In this document: piece by piece, positions 8,415 through 16,319 of the stretch
Layout: every line of letters starts with the position of its first letter
How positions within the stretch are numbered: the first letter of the stretch is position 1
Source: Holophagales bacterium
GTDB lineage: Bacteria > Acidobacteriota > Thermoanaerobaculia > UBA5066
DNA length: 64,000 nt
Reading direction: 5' to 3'
NCBI GenBank assembly: GCA_016719485.1
Contig: JADJZB010000023.1
Coordinates: 268,765-332,764 of the forward strand
Program-made: the position numbers and the translations under genes
Notes under the pieces: model-generated
Databases searched by the model: none
Told to the model about the DNA's origin: nothing
The model's input: the letters and a program-made list of their open reading frames with translations, nothing else

Positions 8415-9185
8415 ATGAAAGTCGCCCTGGTCCAGCAGGACATCGCGTGGGAGGACGTCCCGGCCAACCACGCCCGGGCCGCGCGCCTCCTCGGGCAGGC
8501 CGCCTCCCTCGGCGCGCGCCTCGCGATCCTCCCCGAGATGTTCGCGACCGGCTTCTCGATGGACGGCGGGAGAGTCGCCGAATCCGAGGAGGGGCCCACG
8601 GAGACCTTCCTGCGGGAGCAGGCGGCCGCTCTCGGCCTCCACCTCCTGGCCGGGGTCGCCGAGGTGGCCGTGCCTCTGCCGGCCAACCGCGCACTCCTCG
8701 TCTCTCCGGACGGCGGCGTCAGGCGCTACACCAAGATCCACCCCTTCTCCTTCGCCGGAGAGGAAAAAGCCATGCGGAGCGGCGAGTGCGTCGTGACGTG
8801 GGACGTCGAAGGGCTCCGCGTCACGCCCCTCGTCTGCTACGACCTCCGCTTCCCGGAGCCGTTCCGCCTCGCGGCGGACGATACCGACCTGTTCGCGGTG
8901 ATCGCGAACTGGCCCGAGCGGCGGCGCCACCACTGGAGCCTCCTGCTGCGCGCCCGGGCCGTCGAGAACCTCGCGTACGTCGCCGGGGTGAACCGCGTCG
9001 GCGAGGGGGGCGACCTGCGATACCTCGGCGATTCGGCCCTCGTCGGCCCGTGGGGCGAGACGATCCTCTCGGCCGCCGAGCAGGAGACGGTCCTCGTCGC
9101 CGACGTCTCTCCCGGAGCGGTCGCCGACGCGCGCCGGAGGTTCCCCGTCCTGGCGGACCGCAGGCCCGCGAGCTACCGGCGCTGA
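8415..9185 (+). CDS. Omega-amidase, nitrilase-superfamily C-N hydrolase
   Basis: A 256-residue cytosolic carbon-nitrogen hydrolase with the nitrilase triad Glu41 (in ILPEMFATGFS), Lys107 (in YTKIHPF) and Cys141 (in VCYDLRFPE). The MFxTGFS and KIHPFSF context matches the YafV/Nit2 omega-amidase branch, which hydrolyses 2-oxoglutaramate and 2-oxosuccinamate formed by glutamine transamination, including in methionine salvage. I chose the ATG at 8415 because the family begins MKVALVQ; an ATG at 8367 adds 16 unlike residues. It is divergent from the metP-like transporter and its last 13 bases overlap the convergent gene at 9173. An AGAAT box about 8 bases before the ATG with no ribosome site hints at a leaderless transcript. 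Confidence 0.86.
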   Translation: MKVALVQQDIAWEDVPANHARAARLLGQAASLGARLAILPEMFATGFSMDGGRVAESEEGPTETFLREQAAALGLHLLAGVAEVAVPLPANRALLVSPDGGVRRYTKIHPFSFAGEEKAMRSGECVVTWDVEGLRVTPLVCYDLRFPEPFRLAADDTDLFAVIANWPERRRHHWSLLLRARAVENLAYVAGVNRVGEGGDLRYLGDSALVGPWGETILSAAEQETVLVADVSPGAVADARRRFPVLADRRPASYRR

Positions 9186-11164
9186 ATCCGGCGCCGCGCA
9201 CGGGGCAGCGCGACGAGCGCCGCCGAGAGCACCGCCAGGAGGAGCCCGAGCCGGAACGACCCGGGCCTGTAGGCGACCTCGACCTGCGACCGTCCCGAGG
9301 GCACGGCGACTTCCTGTCGCCGTCCCGGGCCGCCGCCGATCGGAACGCGCTTCCCGTCGACCCGCGCCTCCCAGCCCGGGTACCCGGCGTTGGCGAGGAC
9401 GAGCGTGCCTCCCGAAGGCGCCGTCACCTCGAGGAGCCACCGCGTCGGCATCCGCTCGAGGACGCGCGTCTCCCCCGCATCGCGGCCGTCCCGCTCGACG
9501 CGCGCGCGCGGCCTCACCCTCCGGTTCTCCAGGAGCCTCCCCTCGGGTCCCGAGGCGAGCTCGACGAGATCGAGGCCGAGCTTCTCGTTCAGCGTGCGGG
9601 CGGAGAAGGTGAACTGCGGGTGGAGGAGGAGGTACTTCACGTTCCAGGCATCGAGCTCGCGGCCGCCCGGAAGAAGGTCCCACGGCGCGACCACGTCCGT
9701 CTGGGTCGGGACGCCACGAAAGCGCCCGACCTTCTCGCGCTCGGTCCGGAAGGCTTTCAGCGCGAGGGCGTCGTAGCCCCGGAGGTCGTCGAGGCCGAGG
9801 GACGTCGCCGTGTTCGCCGGGAGGTACGTGTGGAGCGGCAGTATCCGGAAGACGCCCGGATCCGCCGCGAGGCGCTCCAGAAGCGGCGTGGAGAGGCGGC
9901 GCGTTGCGGCCGGCGCGACGGCGTGGACGTTCCTGGCGGCGGAGAGCAGCTCCGCCCCGCAACCGGCTGCGATGCCGAACGCGACCGCCGCACCGAGGGA
10001 CGGACGCCGGGCCCTTCGCAGCAGCTCGTCGAGGCCGCGCGCTGCCAGGAGCGCCGCCGGGATCGGCAGGAGGAGGAGCGTCCGGCTCCAGCGGACCGGC
10101 GTCCGCTCGACCAGGAGCCGCGACAGCGGGCTGTCGTAGGCGGCCAGGAGAAGGAGCGCCCCGGAGAGGACGAAGACCTGCGTGACACGCTCCCTCCGGC
10201 CGGCGAACGCCCCGATCGCGGCGAGCGGCAGGAGCGCGAGCGAGAGGTACGCCGCGCCCTCGATCGGGTGAGAGCCCTCCGCCCGGGGAAGGACGAAGCG
10301 CACGAGGTCGCGCAGGGGGAGCGGGGCGATGTGACGGTCCTCGCCGGCCCAGGCGGCGCTCAGCAGGAGGTACTCGAGGAACGGGAGGAGGAACCAGGCC
10401 GAGAGCCCGGCCCCCAGGACGGCGCCGGCGACGGGCCGCGCGGCGGCGCGCGCCGAGGGCGCCTCCGCGGCGAGGACGAGCGCCGCGAGGAGGGAGGCCA
10501 TCAGCGCCGTCTCGTGGTGGCCGCCGCCGAGGACGAGCGCGGTCGCCGCCGCCACGATGGCGAGGCTCCGCGGTGAATGAACGAGGGCCGCGCGCCGGAC
10601 CGCCAGGAGGAGCCAGGGGATCCCGGCCGCCGTCAGGGTCTGGGGATGTTCCAGCCATGCCACGAATGGTCCGGAGAGCCCGCAGACGGACGCCGCGAGG
10701 AGCGCTGCGGCGCGCGACCTCCCGTGGTCCCTCGCGAGCGCCCACCCGCCGGCCGCCGAGACGAGAATCCGGAGGAGCAGCGAGAGGTTCCAGCCGGGGA
10801 ACAGCGGCAGGGCGAGGGCCGGCCACGCGAGGGGCGAGGAGAGGCCGCAGATCCCGTTGCCGAGCAGCGGCTGACCGCCCTCCTGGTGCGGGTTCCAGAG
10901 CGGAAGCCGCCCCTGGCCCAGCTCGCGGCGCGAGAGCTCGATCCACGGCACGAACTGCCAGACGGGATCCGTCAGCGCCGCGGGTGCCGGAGCCAGGCTC
11001 GGCCGCCCGAGGGACGGGGACCAGGGCCAGAAGTGCCCCCGCAGCGCATCCGACAGGACGAGTCCGCGGTGCATCCCGAGCGCGGCGCCGACGAGGGTCC
11101 CCACGACGAGGAGCGTCGCCGCAGCGGCGGCGGCCCGGACCGTGCGCCCCCGGGCATCGCCCAT
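9173..11164 (-). CDS. YfhO-like polytopic membrane protein
   Basis: A 663-residue membrane protein with roughly ten to twelve hydrophobic helices and a C-terminal non-membrane region containing NAGYPGWEARVDGKRVPI, followed by a last helix. This order is typical of bacterial YfhO-type proteins, related to GT-C glycosyltransferases and linked in Bacillus to lipoteichoic acid glycosylation. The sugar donor and acceptor cannot be told here. The ATG lies 5 bases after the stop of the PTS IIA-like gene, so the two are probably cotranscribed. The N-terminal loop with LWNPHQEGGQPLLGNG matches the usual first extracytoplasmic loop of the family. Confidence 0.8.
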   Translation of the reverse strand: MGDARGRTVRAAAAAATLLVVGTLVGAALGMHRGLVLSDALRGHFWPWSPSLGRPSLAPAPAALTDPVWQFVPWIELSRRELGQGRLPLWNPHQEGGQPLLGNGICGLSSPLAWPALALPLFPGWNLSLLLRILVSAAGGWALARDHGRSRAAALLAASVCGLSGPFVAWLEHPQTLTAAGIPWLLLAVRRAALVHSPRSLAIVAAATALVLGGGHHETALMASLLAALVLAAEAPSARAAARPVAGAVLGAGLSAWFLLPFLEYLLLSAAWAGEDRHIAPLPLRDLVRFVLPRAEGSHPIEGAAYLSLALLPLAAIGAFAGRRERVTQVFVLSGALLLLAAYDSPLSRLLVERTPVRWSRTLLLLPIPAALLAARGLDELLRRARRPSLGAAVAFGIAAGCGAELLSAARNVHAVAPAATRRLSTPLLERLAADPGVFRILPLHTYLPANTATSLGLDDLRGYDALALKAFRTEREKVGRFRGVPTQTDVVAPWDLLPGGRELDAWNVKYLLLHPQFTFSARTLNEKLGLDLVELASGPEGRLLENRRVRPRARVERDGRDAGETRVLERMPTRWLLEVTAPSGGTLVLANAGYPGWEARVDGKRVPIGGGPGRRQEVAVPSGRSQVEVAYRPGSFRLGLLLAVLSAALVALPRARRRIQRR

Positions 11165-11169
11165 TCCCG

Positions 11170-11643
11170 CTAGCGCTCGCGGCGGCGGATCGCCTCGAGG
11201 AGGCCGGCCGGGTCCTTCGCGTCGAGGAGGTCCGCGACGGTCTCCTCCTGCCGCAGGAGTCGCGCGACCTGGGCGAGGAACTGGAGGTGCTCGACGGTCG
11301 CCGACGCCGGCGAGGCGAAGGCGAGGACGATCCGGATGCCGGCGTGGCCCGAGTCGAAGACGCCTGAAGCGTTGGCGCCGAGCGCGCCGACGATCCGGCC
11401 GAGGCCGCCGACGCGCGCGTGGGGCAACGCCACCGCCCCGAACGACGTCGAGCCCGCTCCTTCGCGGTTTCGGATCCCCTCGAGCGCCGCGTCGGCCGCC
11501 TCCGGGGAGAACCCTTCCGCGAGGAGAACGGGCCGGAGGAGGCGGTCCACCGCGTCTTCCGGGCTCGGTGCCCGGAATCCGGCCTCTACCTTCCCACGCG
11601 CCAGAATCGTCGAGAGCCGGGTCTCGACCGACAGCTCCCGCAT
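11170..11643 (-). CDS. PTS EIIA domain protein, fructose/nitrogen type
   Basis: A 157-residue EIIA-type protein of the fructose/mannitol/PtsN family. The phosphorylatable histidine is His75 in VALPHARV. The expected SFGAVALPH context and the C-terminal block HLQFLAQVARLL are present. I chose the ATG at 11643. A longer frame reaches 11739 but would overlap the start of the divergent symporter and adds unlike residues. No EIIB or EIIC is visible nearby, which favours a regulatory PtsN-like role over sugar transport. The downstream YfhO-like gene follows after 5 bases. Confidence 0.82.
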   Translation of the reverse strand: MRELSVETRLSTILARGKVEAGFRAPSPEDAVDRLLRPVLLAEGFSPEAADAALEGIRNREGAGSTSFGAVALPHARVGGLGRIVGALGANASGVFDSGHAGIRIVLAFASPASATVEHLQFLAQVARLLRQEETVADLLDAKDPAGLLEAIRRRER

Positions 11644-11737
11644 CGACACGCAGGATCCTCCACGTCGAGCATGATCCTTCCGCCGCTCGGGAGAGGCAAG
11701 TGGAAACACCTCGTTCCCGCTAACATCCCCGGCTGCC

Positions 11738-13507
11738 ATGAGCCTGACGCTTCTCGACTGGGGAATCGTCCTCGCCTACTTCGCGCTGTCGATCGGGATC
11801 GGCCTCACGTTCACGAAGAAGGGCGGCGAATCGCTCGAGGAGTACTTCGTCGCAGGCCGCTCGGTGCCGTGGTGGCTCGCGGGCTCCGCGATGATCGCCA
11901 CGACCTTCGCGGCCGACACGCCGCTCGTCGTGACCGGTCTCGTCGCCAGCCATGGTGTCGCCGGGAACTGGCTCTGGTGGAACATGGTCCTGAGCGGGAC
12001 GCTCACCGTGTTCCTCTACGCCCGCCTGTGGCGCAGGGCGCGCGTCATGACGGACGTCGAGTTCGCCGAGATCCGCTACGCGGGCCGGCCGGCGAGCTTC
12101 CTGCGCGGCTTCCGCGCGATCTACCTCGCCCTCCCGATCAATCTGATCATCATGGGCTGGGTGACGCTCGCGATGGTGAAGATCCTCGGCATCGCGCTCG
12201 GAGTCTCCCCGATCTGGGCGGTCGGCATCTGTTTCGTCGTCACCGTCGCCTACTCGGCGGCCGCCGGGATGCGGGCGGTCCTCTGGACCGACCTCGTCCA
12301 GCTCGGCATCATGATGACGGCGGTCATCGTCCTCGCCGTCTACGCCGTCGACGCCGTCGGCGGGATGGGCGCCATGAAGACCGGGGTCGCCGCACACTTC
12401 GGCTCGCTCGACGCGGCGCTCTCGGTCGTTCCGCCCGCCGGCTCCCCCTGGATGCCGGCGATCGCCCTCTTCACCTTTCTCGCCGTCCAGTGGTGGGCGG
12501 CGTGGTACCCGGGGGCGGAGCCGGGCGGCGGCGGGTACGTCGCCCAGCGGATCTTTTCGGCGAGGACGGAGCGCGACGGGGTCCTCGCGACGCTCTTCTT
12601 CAACATCGGTCACTACGCCTTCCGTCCCTGGCCCTGGATCATCACTGGCCTCTGCACCGTCCTGCTCTACCCGGGCGGGGTCGAGATCGCCGGAAAGAAG
12701 GACGTCGAGGCGGCCTACGTCCAGGCGATGGTCGACCTCCTCCCATCGGGCTGGAGGGGGTTCCTCCTCGCCGGCTTCGCGGCGGCCTACATGTCGACGA
12801 TCGGCACGCACCTGAACTGGGGGGCGAGCTACCTCGTCAACGACGTCTACAAGCGCTTCCTGAGGAAGGACGCGACCGAGAAGCACTACGTCCTCGCCGC
12901 GCGCCTGACGACGGTCCTCCTCTTTCTCGCCTCGATCGTCGTGACGCTGAATCTCGGGACGATCGCGGAAGCGTGGCTGTTCCTTCTGGCGCTCGGGAGC
13001 GGGACGGGCCTCGTCCTCATCCTCCGCTGGTACTGGTGGCGGATCAACGCCTGGAGCGAGATCTCGGCGATGGCCGCCTCGCTGGTGGTCTCGCTCTGCG
13101 CGATGTGGTGGTTCAAACGCCCCGGCGCCGTGACGGCGGGGCCGGGAGCGGACTTCGAGGCGCAGGCCAGGACGATGCTCGTCACCGTCGTCGTCTCGAC
13201 CATCGTCTGGGTCGCGGTGACGTTCCTGACGAAGCCGGAGCCCGACGAGAAGCTCCGCTCGTTCTACGAGCGGGTCCGCCCCGGCGGCCCGGGCTGGGTC
13301 CGCGTCTCGACGGCGATGGGCCTCGGGCGCGAGAGCATCCCCGGCGGCGCGCTCTCCTTCGCGAACTGGGGCCTCGCGGTCGTTCTCGTCTACGCGGCGC
13401 TCTTCGGGATCGGCAAGCTCGTCCTCGGCGCCGCCGCGGAAGGCTTCGGCCTCCTCGTCCTCGCGGCCACCTGCTTCGGCCTCGTCATGCGGAACCTCAG
13501 GACGTGA
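11738..13507 (+). CDS. Sodium:solute symporter, SSS family
   Basis: A 589-residue transporter with about thirteen hydrophobic helices. The N-terminal block EEYFVAGRSVPWWLAGSAMIATTFAADTP in the second helix region and the AAGMRAVLWTDLVQ segment are characteristic of the SSS/SGLT family. The substrate cannot be deduced; galactose/sugar-type members share the GGYVAQRIFSA motif seen near residue 265. A TAACAT box at 11721-11726 lies 11 bases before the ATG and no ribosome site is seen, so the message may be leaderless. It is divergent from the PTS IIA gene and overlaps the convergent sdpI-like gene by 11 bases. Confidence 0.88.
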   Translation: MSLTLLDWGIVLAYFALSIGIGLTFTKKGGESLEEYFVAGRSVPWWLAGSAMIATTFAADTPLVVTGLVASHGVAGNWLWWNMVLSGTLTVFLYARLWRRARVMTDVEFAEIRYAGRPASFLRGFRAIYLALPINLIIMGWVTLAMVKILGIALGVSPIWAVGICFVVTVAYSAAAGMRAVLWTDLVQLGIMMTAVIVLAVYAVDAVGGMGAMKTGVAAHFGSLDAALSVVPPAGSPWMPAIALFTFLAVQWWAAWYPGAEPGGGGYVAQRIFSARTERDGVLATLFFNIGHYAFRPWPWIITGLCTVLLYPGGVEIAGKKDVEAAYVQAMVDLLPSGWRGFLLAGFAAAYMSTIGTHLNWGASYLVNDVYKRFLRKDATEKHYVLAARLTTVLLFLASIVVTLNLGTIAEAWLFLLALGSGTGLVLILRWYWWRINAWSEISAMAASLVVSLCAMWWFKRPGAVTAGPGADFEAQARTMLVTVVVSTIVWVAVTFLTKPEPDEKLRSFYERVRPGGPGWVRVSTAMGLGRESIPGGALSFANWGLAVVLVYAALFGIGKLVLGAAAEGFGLLVLAATCFGLVMRNLRT

Positions 13508-14174
13508 GTCTCCGGTAGACGACGAACGAGTAGACGACCGGCACGAGGATCATCGCGGCGAGCGGAGCGGCGTAGAGGGCCTCGCCCGCCACCCCGGGAA
13601 CGAAGGCGGCGAACAGCTGAACGATGCCCCCCGCCACCCAGATCGGCGCCGCGAGGCGATGCGTCCGGGTCCAGACCTCCTCGCTGGCGATCGTCCAGGG
13701 CGTCCGGATGCCGACGAACCAATTGTGCCGGAGCTTTCCCATGCTGTTGCCGAGGATGACGAAGACCACGGCGAGGATCGCGCGCCCCCCTTGCCCCGGG
13801 TCGAGCGGGACGCCGAGCTGGCTGAGGGCGACCAGGACCTGGAGCCCGACGACAAGCAGAGGAACGAGCCAGCGGAAGAGCTTCAGCGTCGCGGGGAAGC
13901 GGGGGTAGTTCTTTCGGAGCGGATCCGCGAGCGGCAGGAACAGAAGAACCGCCCAGAGGCTGAACGCGAGGGCCGGCAGGAGGAGGGCGTTCTGCCAGGC
14001 CGGCCCGAAGCGGTCGGCCTCTCCCGCGAGGTTCCAGTGGACCGGGACCTTCTCCGGCAGGCGCGGGAGCACCCACAGTCCGAACGCGAGATCGGCAAGG
14101 AGGATCGCCAGCAGCGGCGCGTCTCCTTTCAGGAGCGCGCGGTCGACGCGGTAGGCCGGTTCAGGAGCGTTCAT
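13497..14174 (-). CDS. sdpI: SdpI-family membrane protein with DUF1648
   Basis: A 225-residue protein with six predicted membrane helices. The DUF1648 signature LPEKVPVHWNLAGEADRFG is near residue 38, followed by the SdpI block GNSMGKLRHNWFVGIRTPWT near 140. SdpI of Bacillus gives immunity to the SDP peptide toxin and binds the ArsR-type repressor SdpR. Here the preceding overlapping gene is an ArsR-type regulator, so an SdpR-SdpI-like signalling pair is likely. No sdpABC toxin genes are visible. The start overlaps the regulator by 14 bases. Confidence 0.88.
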   Translation of the reverse strand: MNAPEPAYRVDRALLKGDAPLLAILLADLAFGLWVLPRLPEKVPVHWNLAGEADRFGPAWQNALLLPALAFSLWAVLLFLPLADPLRKNYPRFPATLKLFRWLVPLLVVGLQVLVALSQLGVPLDPGQGGRAILAVVFVILGNSMGKLRHNWFVGIRTPWTIASEEVWTRTHRLAAPIWVAGGIVQLFAAFVPGVAGEALYAAPLAAMILVPVVYSFVVYRRLTS

Positions 14175-14451
14175 GACTCTTCTTCTTCCGTTCCGTCATG
14201 CCGAGGAGGAACCGAAGCGCCTCCTGGAAGACCGTCGTATCGAGCGAGTAGACGATGTTCTGGCCACGCCTCACGTCCTGGACGAGGCGCGCCTGCTTCA
14301 GGAGCGAGAGGTGGTGCGAGATCGAGGGCTTCGTCATGTCGAACCGCTCAGCGATCTCGCCCGCATTCAGGTCGCCCTCGCGGAGGTACTCCAGTATTCG
14401 CCGCCGCGTCGGGTCGGCAAGCGCCTTGAAGACGAGGCCCGGGTCGCTCAC
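14161..14451 (-). CDS. ArsR-family winged-helix repressor, SdpR-like
   Basis: A small winged-helix DNA-binding protein of 96 residues: ALADPTRRRILEYL, then AGEIAERFDMTKPSISHHL as the recognition helix, then the wing QDVRRGQNIVYSLD. No metal-binding cysteines are present, so it is not a metal sensor of the classic ArsR type. It matches the SdpR/autorepressor branch. The GTG at 14451 overlaps the stop of the upstream hydrolase by 4 bases; a longer frame reaching 14637 is a shadow inside that gene. Its likely binding site is the palindrome at 15826-15847 in front of the operon. Confidence 0.88.
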   Translation of the reverse strand: MSDPGLVFKALADPTRRRILEYLREGDLNAGEIAERFDMTKPSISHHLSLLKQARLVQDVRRGQNIVYSLDTTVFQEALRFLLGMTERKKKSHERS

Positions 14452-15806
14452 GGGCGTCGCCGCCCCCTGAGCCCCTGCGTCCAGTCCGCAATCGCCTTCA
14501 CGACGTCCTCGGAAACGTGTCCCGGGCGCTCGTACTCCGCGGGCGTCGACGGGCCCTCCCCCTCGACGAGGAGGTGGTTCAGCTTCGGGAAGACGCGGAG
14601 CGATGCGAGAGGGGCGCCGTCGAGGGCGGTCTTCCACCCGTCGAAGTCGCGGACCGTCACCTGGTAGTCGCGCCCCCCCTGCAGCACGAGGACCGGGATT
14701 CCCAGCTTCTTCACCGTCGCCGCCGGGTCGTAGGCCGCGAGCTCGAGCCAGTAAGCCGCCGGAGCGCCCAGGAAGAGAGTCCCCGGGGAGGGTGGCTTCG
14801 CCGGGTCGATCGACCGGACTTTCGCCATCTCGGCTTTCAGCGCGTCGGCCTGCGCCTTCGTTGCCGCGCCGACGGAAACGAGGTAGTCGACCTGCTCCGA
14901 CGCCAGGACGTCGAGCGGACGCGTGTTTCCGGCGAGGATCACGAGCCCGGCCAGGACCGGGTCGTCAGCGGCGATCCGGGGTGCCAGCATCCCGCCGAGG
15001 CTGTGCCCGAGGACCGCCACCCTCTTCCCGTCCACCTCCGGCTGCGCGCGCAGGAGCGCGATCGCCGCGAGCGCATCGTCGACGACCTCCTCCCTCACCG
15101 TGACCGGATGGTTCTGCATCCGCGCCCCGTGCGCCTTCGTCCGCTTCTCGTAGCGCAGGACGACGACGCCCCGGGCCGCGAGACCGCCTGCGAGGTCCCG
15201 GAAGACCTTCGTCCCTCCGACGCTCTCGTCGCGGTCGTGCGGGCCCGAGCCGTGGACGAGGACCAGGGCCGGGGACAGGCCGCTCTGCTCCGCGGGGAGC
15301 GTCAGCGTTCCGGGGAGCGCCCACGCGCCGCTGCCCACCGTCACCTCGCGCTCACGGACCCGGGCCGGGTCGGCGTAGGGCGCCGGGCTCCAGTCGGCGG
15401 GCGGGGGTCCCGGCATGACGCGGAGCCCGGCGAGCCGCCCCTCGGCGTCGAAGTACATCCGGAGCCAGACGACGGCGATCTCGAAGGTCGCCGGGACCCA
15501 CGCGTTCTCCACGCCCTCTTCTGCCTTCACGACCGGCGTCCCGAGAGACTTCAGGACCCCGAGCTGGGCCGGGAGGGAGTCCCAGAACTCGCGGAGCTTC
15601 GCCGCCGGAAGCGCGGCCGCCATCTGCGGCGAGAAGCGGGCGGCGACGGCGTCGAGGTCCCCTTTCCCGAAGAAGGCCGTCACCTCGCGTGCGAGCTCGC
15701 CGGTGCGGGTGGCGGGGGGCTGCGGCGCCGACGCGGGAGGGGTCGCAGGCGACGGGGACGTGGCGAGCAGAAGAAAAAGCGAGAAGACCGGACCGGCCGA
15801 CCTCAT
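14448..15806 (-). CDS. Exported alpha/beta hydrolase with DUF3887-like N-terminal domain
   Basis: A 452-residue exported enzyme. After a signal peptide (residues 1 to about 22), residues about 35-135 form a DUF3887-like cystatin-fold domain. The alpha/beta hydrolase domain follows, with oxyanion segment LVHGSGPHDRDE, nucleophile Ser269 in GHSLGG, acid Asp380 in GGRDY and His411 in KLNHLL. Related proteins are annotated as acyl or peptidoglycan-active hydrolases; the substrate is unknown. It is the first gene of the hydrolase-regulator-sdpI operon and has a GGAGG ribosome site 5 bases before the ATG. The operator palindrome lies 20-41 bases upstream of its start. Confidence 0.87.
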   Translation of the reverse strand: MRSAGPVFSLFLLLATSPSPATPPASAPQPPATRTGELAREVTAFFGKGDLDAVAARFSPQMAAALPAAKLREFWDSLPAQLGVLKSLGTPVVKAEEGVENAWVPATFEIAVVWLRMYFDAEGRLAGLRVMPGPPPADWSPAPYADPARVREREVTVGSGAWALPGTLTLPAEQSGLSPALVLVHGSGPHDRDESVGGTKVFRDLAGGLAARGVVVLRYEKRTKAHGARMQNHPVTVREEVVDDALAAIALLRAQPEVDGKRVAVLGHSLGGMLAPRIAADDPVLAGLVILAGNTRPLDVLASEQVDYLVSVGAATKAQADALKAEMAKVRSIDPAKPPSPGTLFLGAPAAYWLELAAYDPAATVKKLGIPVLVLQGGRDYQVTVRDFDGWKTALDGAPLASLRVFPKLNHLLVEGEGPSTPAEYERPGHVSEDVVKAIADWTQGLRGRRRP

Positions 15807-15825
15807 GAAGCCTCCAGAATTTCGA

Positions 15826-15847
15826 TAGTTAGGTAATCATCTAACTA
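15826..15847. promoter_or_regulatory. Operator palindrome of the hydrolase-ArsR-SdpI operon
   Basis: TAGTTAG at 15826-15832 and its exact complement CTAACTA at 15841-15847 are separated by 8 bases, which is a 22-base AT-rich dyad in a 70% GC region. Its size suits an ArsR-type dimer. It sits between the divergent operon and the EthD-type gene, so it could regulate both. A TATGAT box for the plus-strand gene is at 15885-15890. Confidence 0.72.
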
Positions 15848-15925
15848 AAGGTTGGGACTCGCGGGCCTCGCCGTCAAGGGTGGGTATGATGACCGGGCTC
15901 CCAGCTCTCTCCGAGGAGGCCGACC

Positions 15926-16312
15926 GTGCTCAAGTGGGTTCAGTGCGTCCGCCGCCGCCCCGAGCTGACCGTCGTGGAGTTCCGCCGCCAGTGGGTGGAG
16001 TACAGCGAGCAGATCGTCGCCCTGGGTGCCGAGCTCGGAGCCGTCCGGGTCGAGGTGAGCGCCGCTCTCGCCGTCGGCGCGAACGCCGAGTGGCAGCTCA
16101 GTCGCGGCTCGGCCGCTCCCTTCGACGGCCTTGCCGAGGTGCACTTCTCCGGGAGCGCCCCGGAGTTCATAGAGGCGCTCGGGCAGCCCGGGCCGAAGGC
16201 GCGCGTCGACCGGCTCCTGCGCCTGCAGGAGGACTTCGTCGACATCCCCCACTCCTGCTTCTTCCTCGCGTCGCAGGACGTGGAGGCCTCCTTCACGCTC
16301 GGCGAAACCTGA
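15926..16312 (+). CDS. EthD-type dimeric alpha/beta-barrel protein
   Basis: A 128-residue protein of the EthD/ferredoxin-like dimeric barrel fold. The opening LKWVQCVRRRPELTVVEFRRQWVEY is the usual first strand and helix (VRRKPxLSxEEFRxYW) of EthD proteins. The second half, VDIPHSCFFLASQ, would complete the sheet. The family includes polyketide and quinone-processing enzymes and stand-alone members of unknown role. The start is GTG at 15926, preceded by GAGGAGG. A TATGAT -10 box lies about 35 bases upstream. The ArsR-type operator at 15826-15847 is close enough to influence it. Confidence 0.68.
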   Translation: MLKWVQCVRRRPELTVVEFRRQWVEYSEQIVALGAELGAVRVEVSAALAVGANAEWQLSRGSAAPFDGLAEVHFSGSAPEFIEALGQPGPKARVDRLLRLQEDFVDIPHSCFFLASQDVEASFTLGET

Positions 16313-16319
16313 GGTCTCG

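Noticed and set aside
11652..11679. AGGATC and GATCCT inverted repeat between the PTS IIA and symporter genes
   Set aside because: Arms of only 6 bases with a 16-base gap that include a common GATC palindrome; no better than chance.
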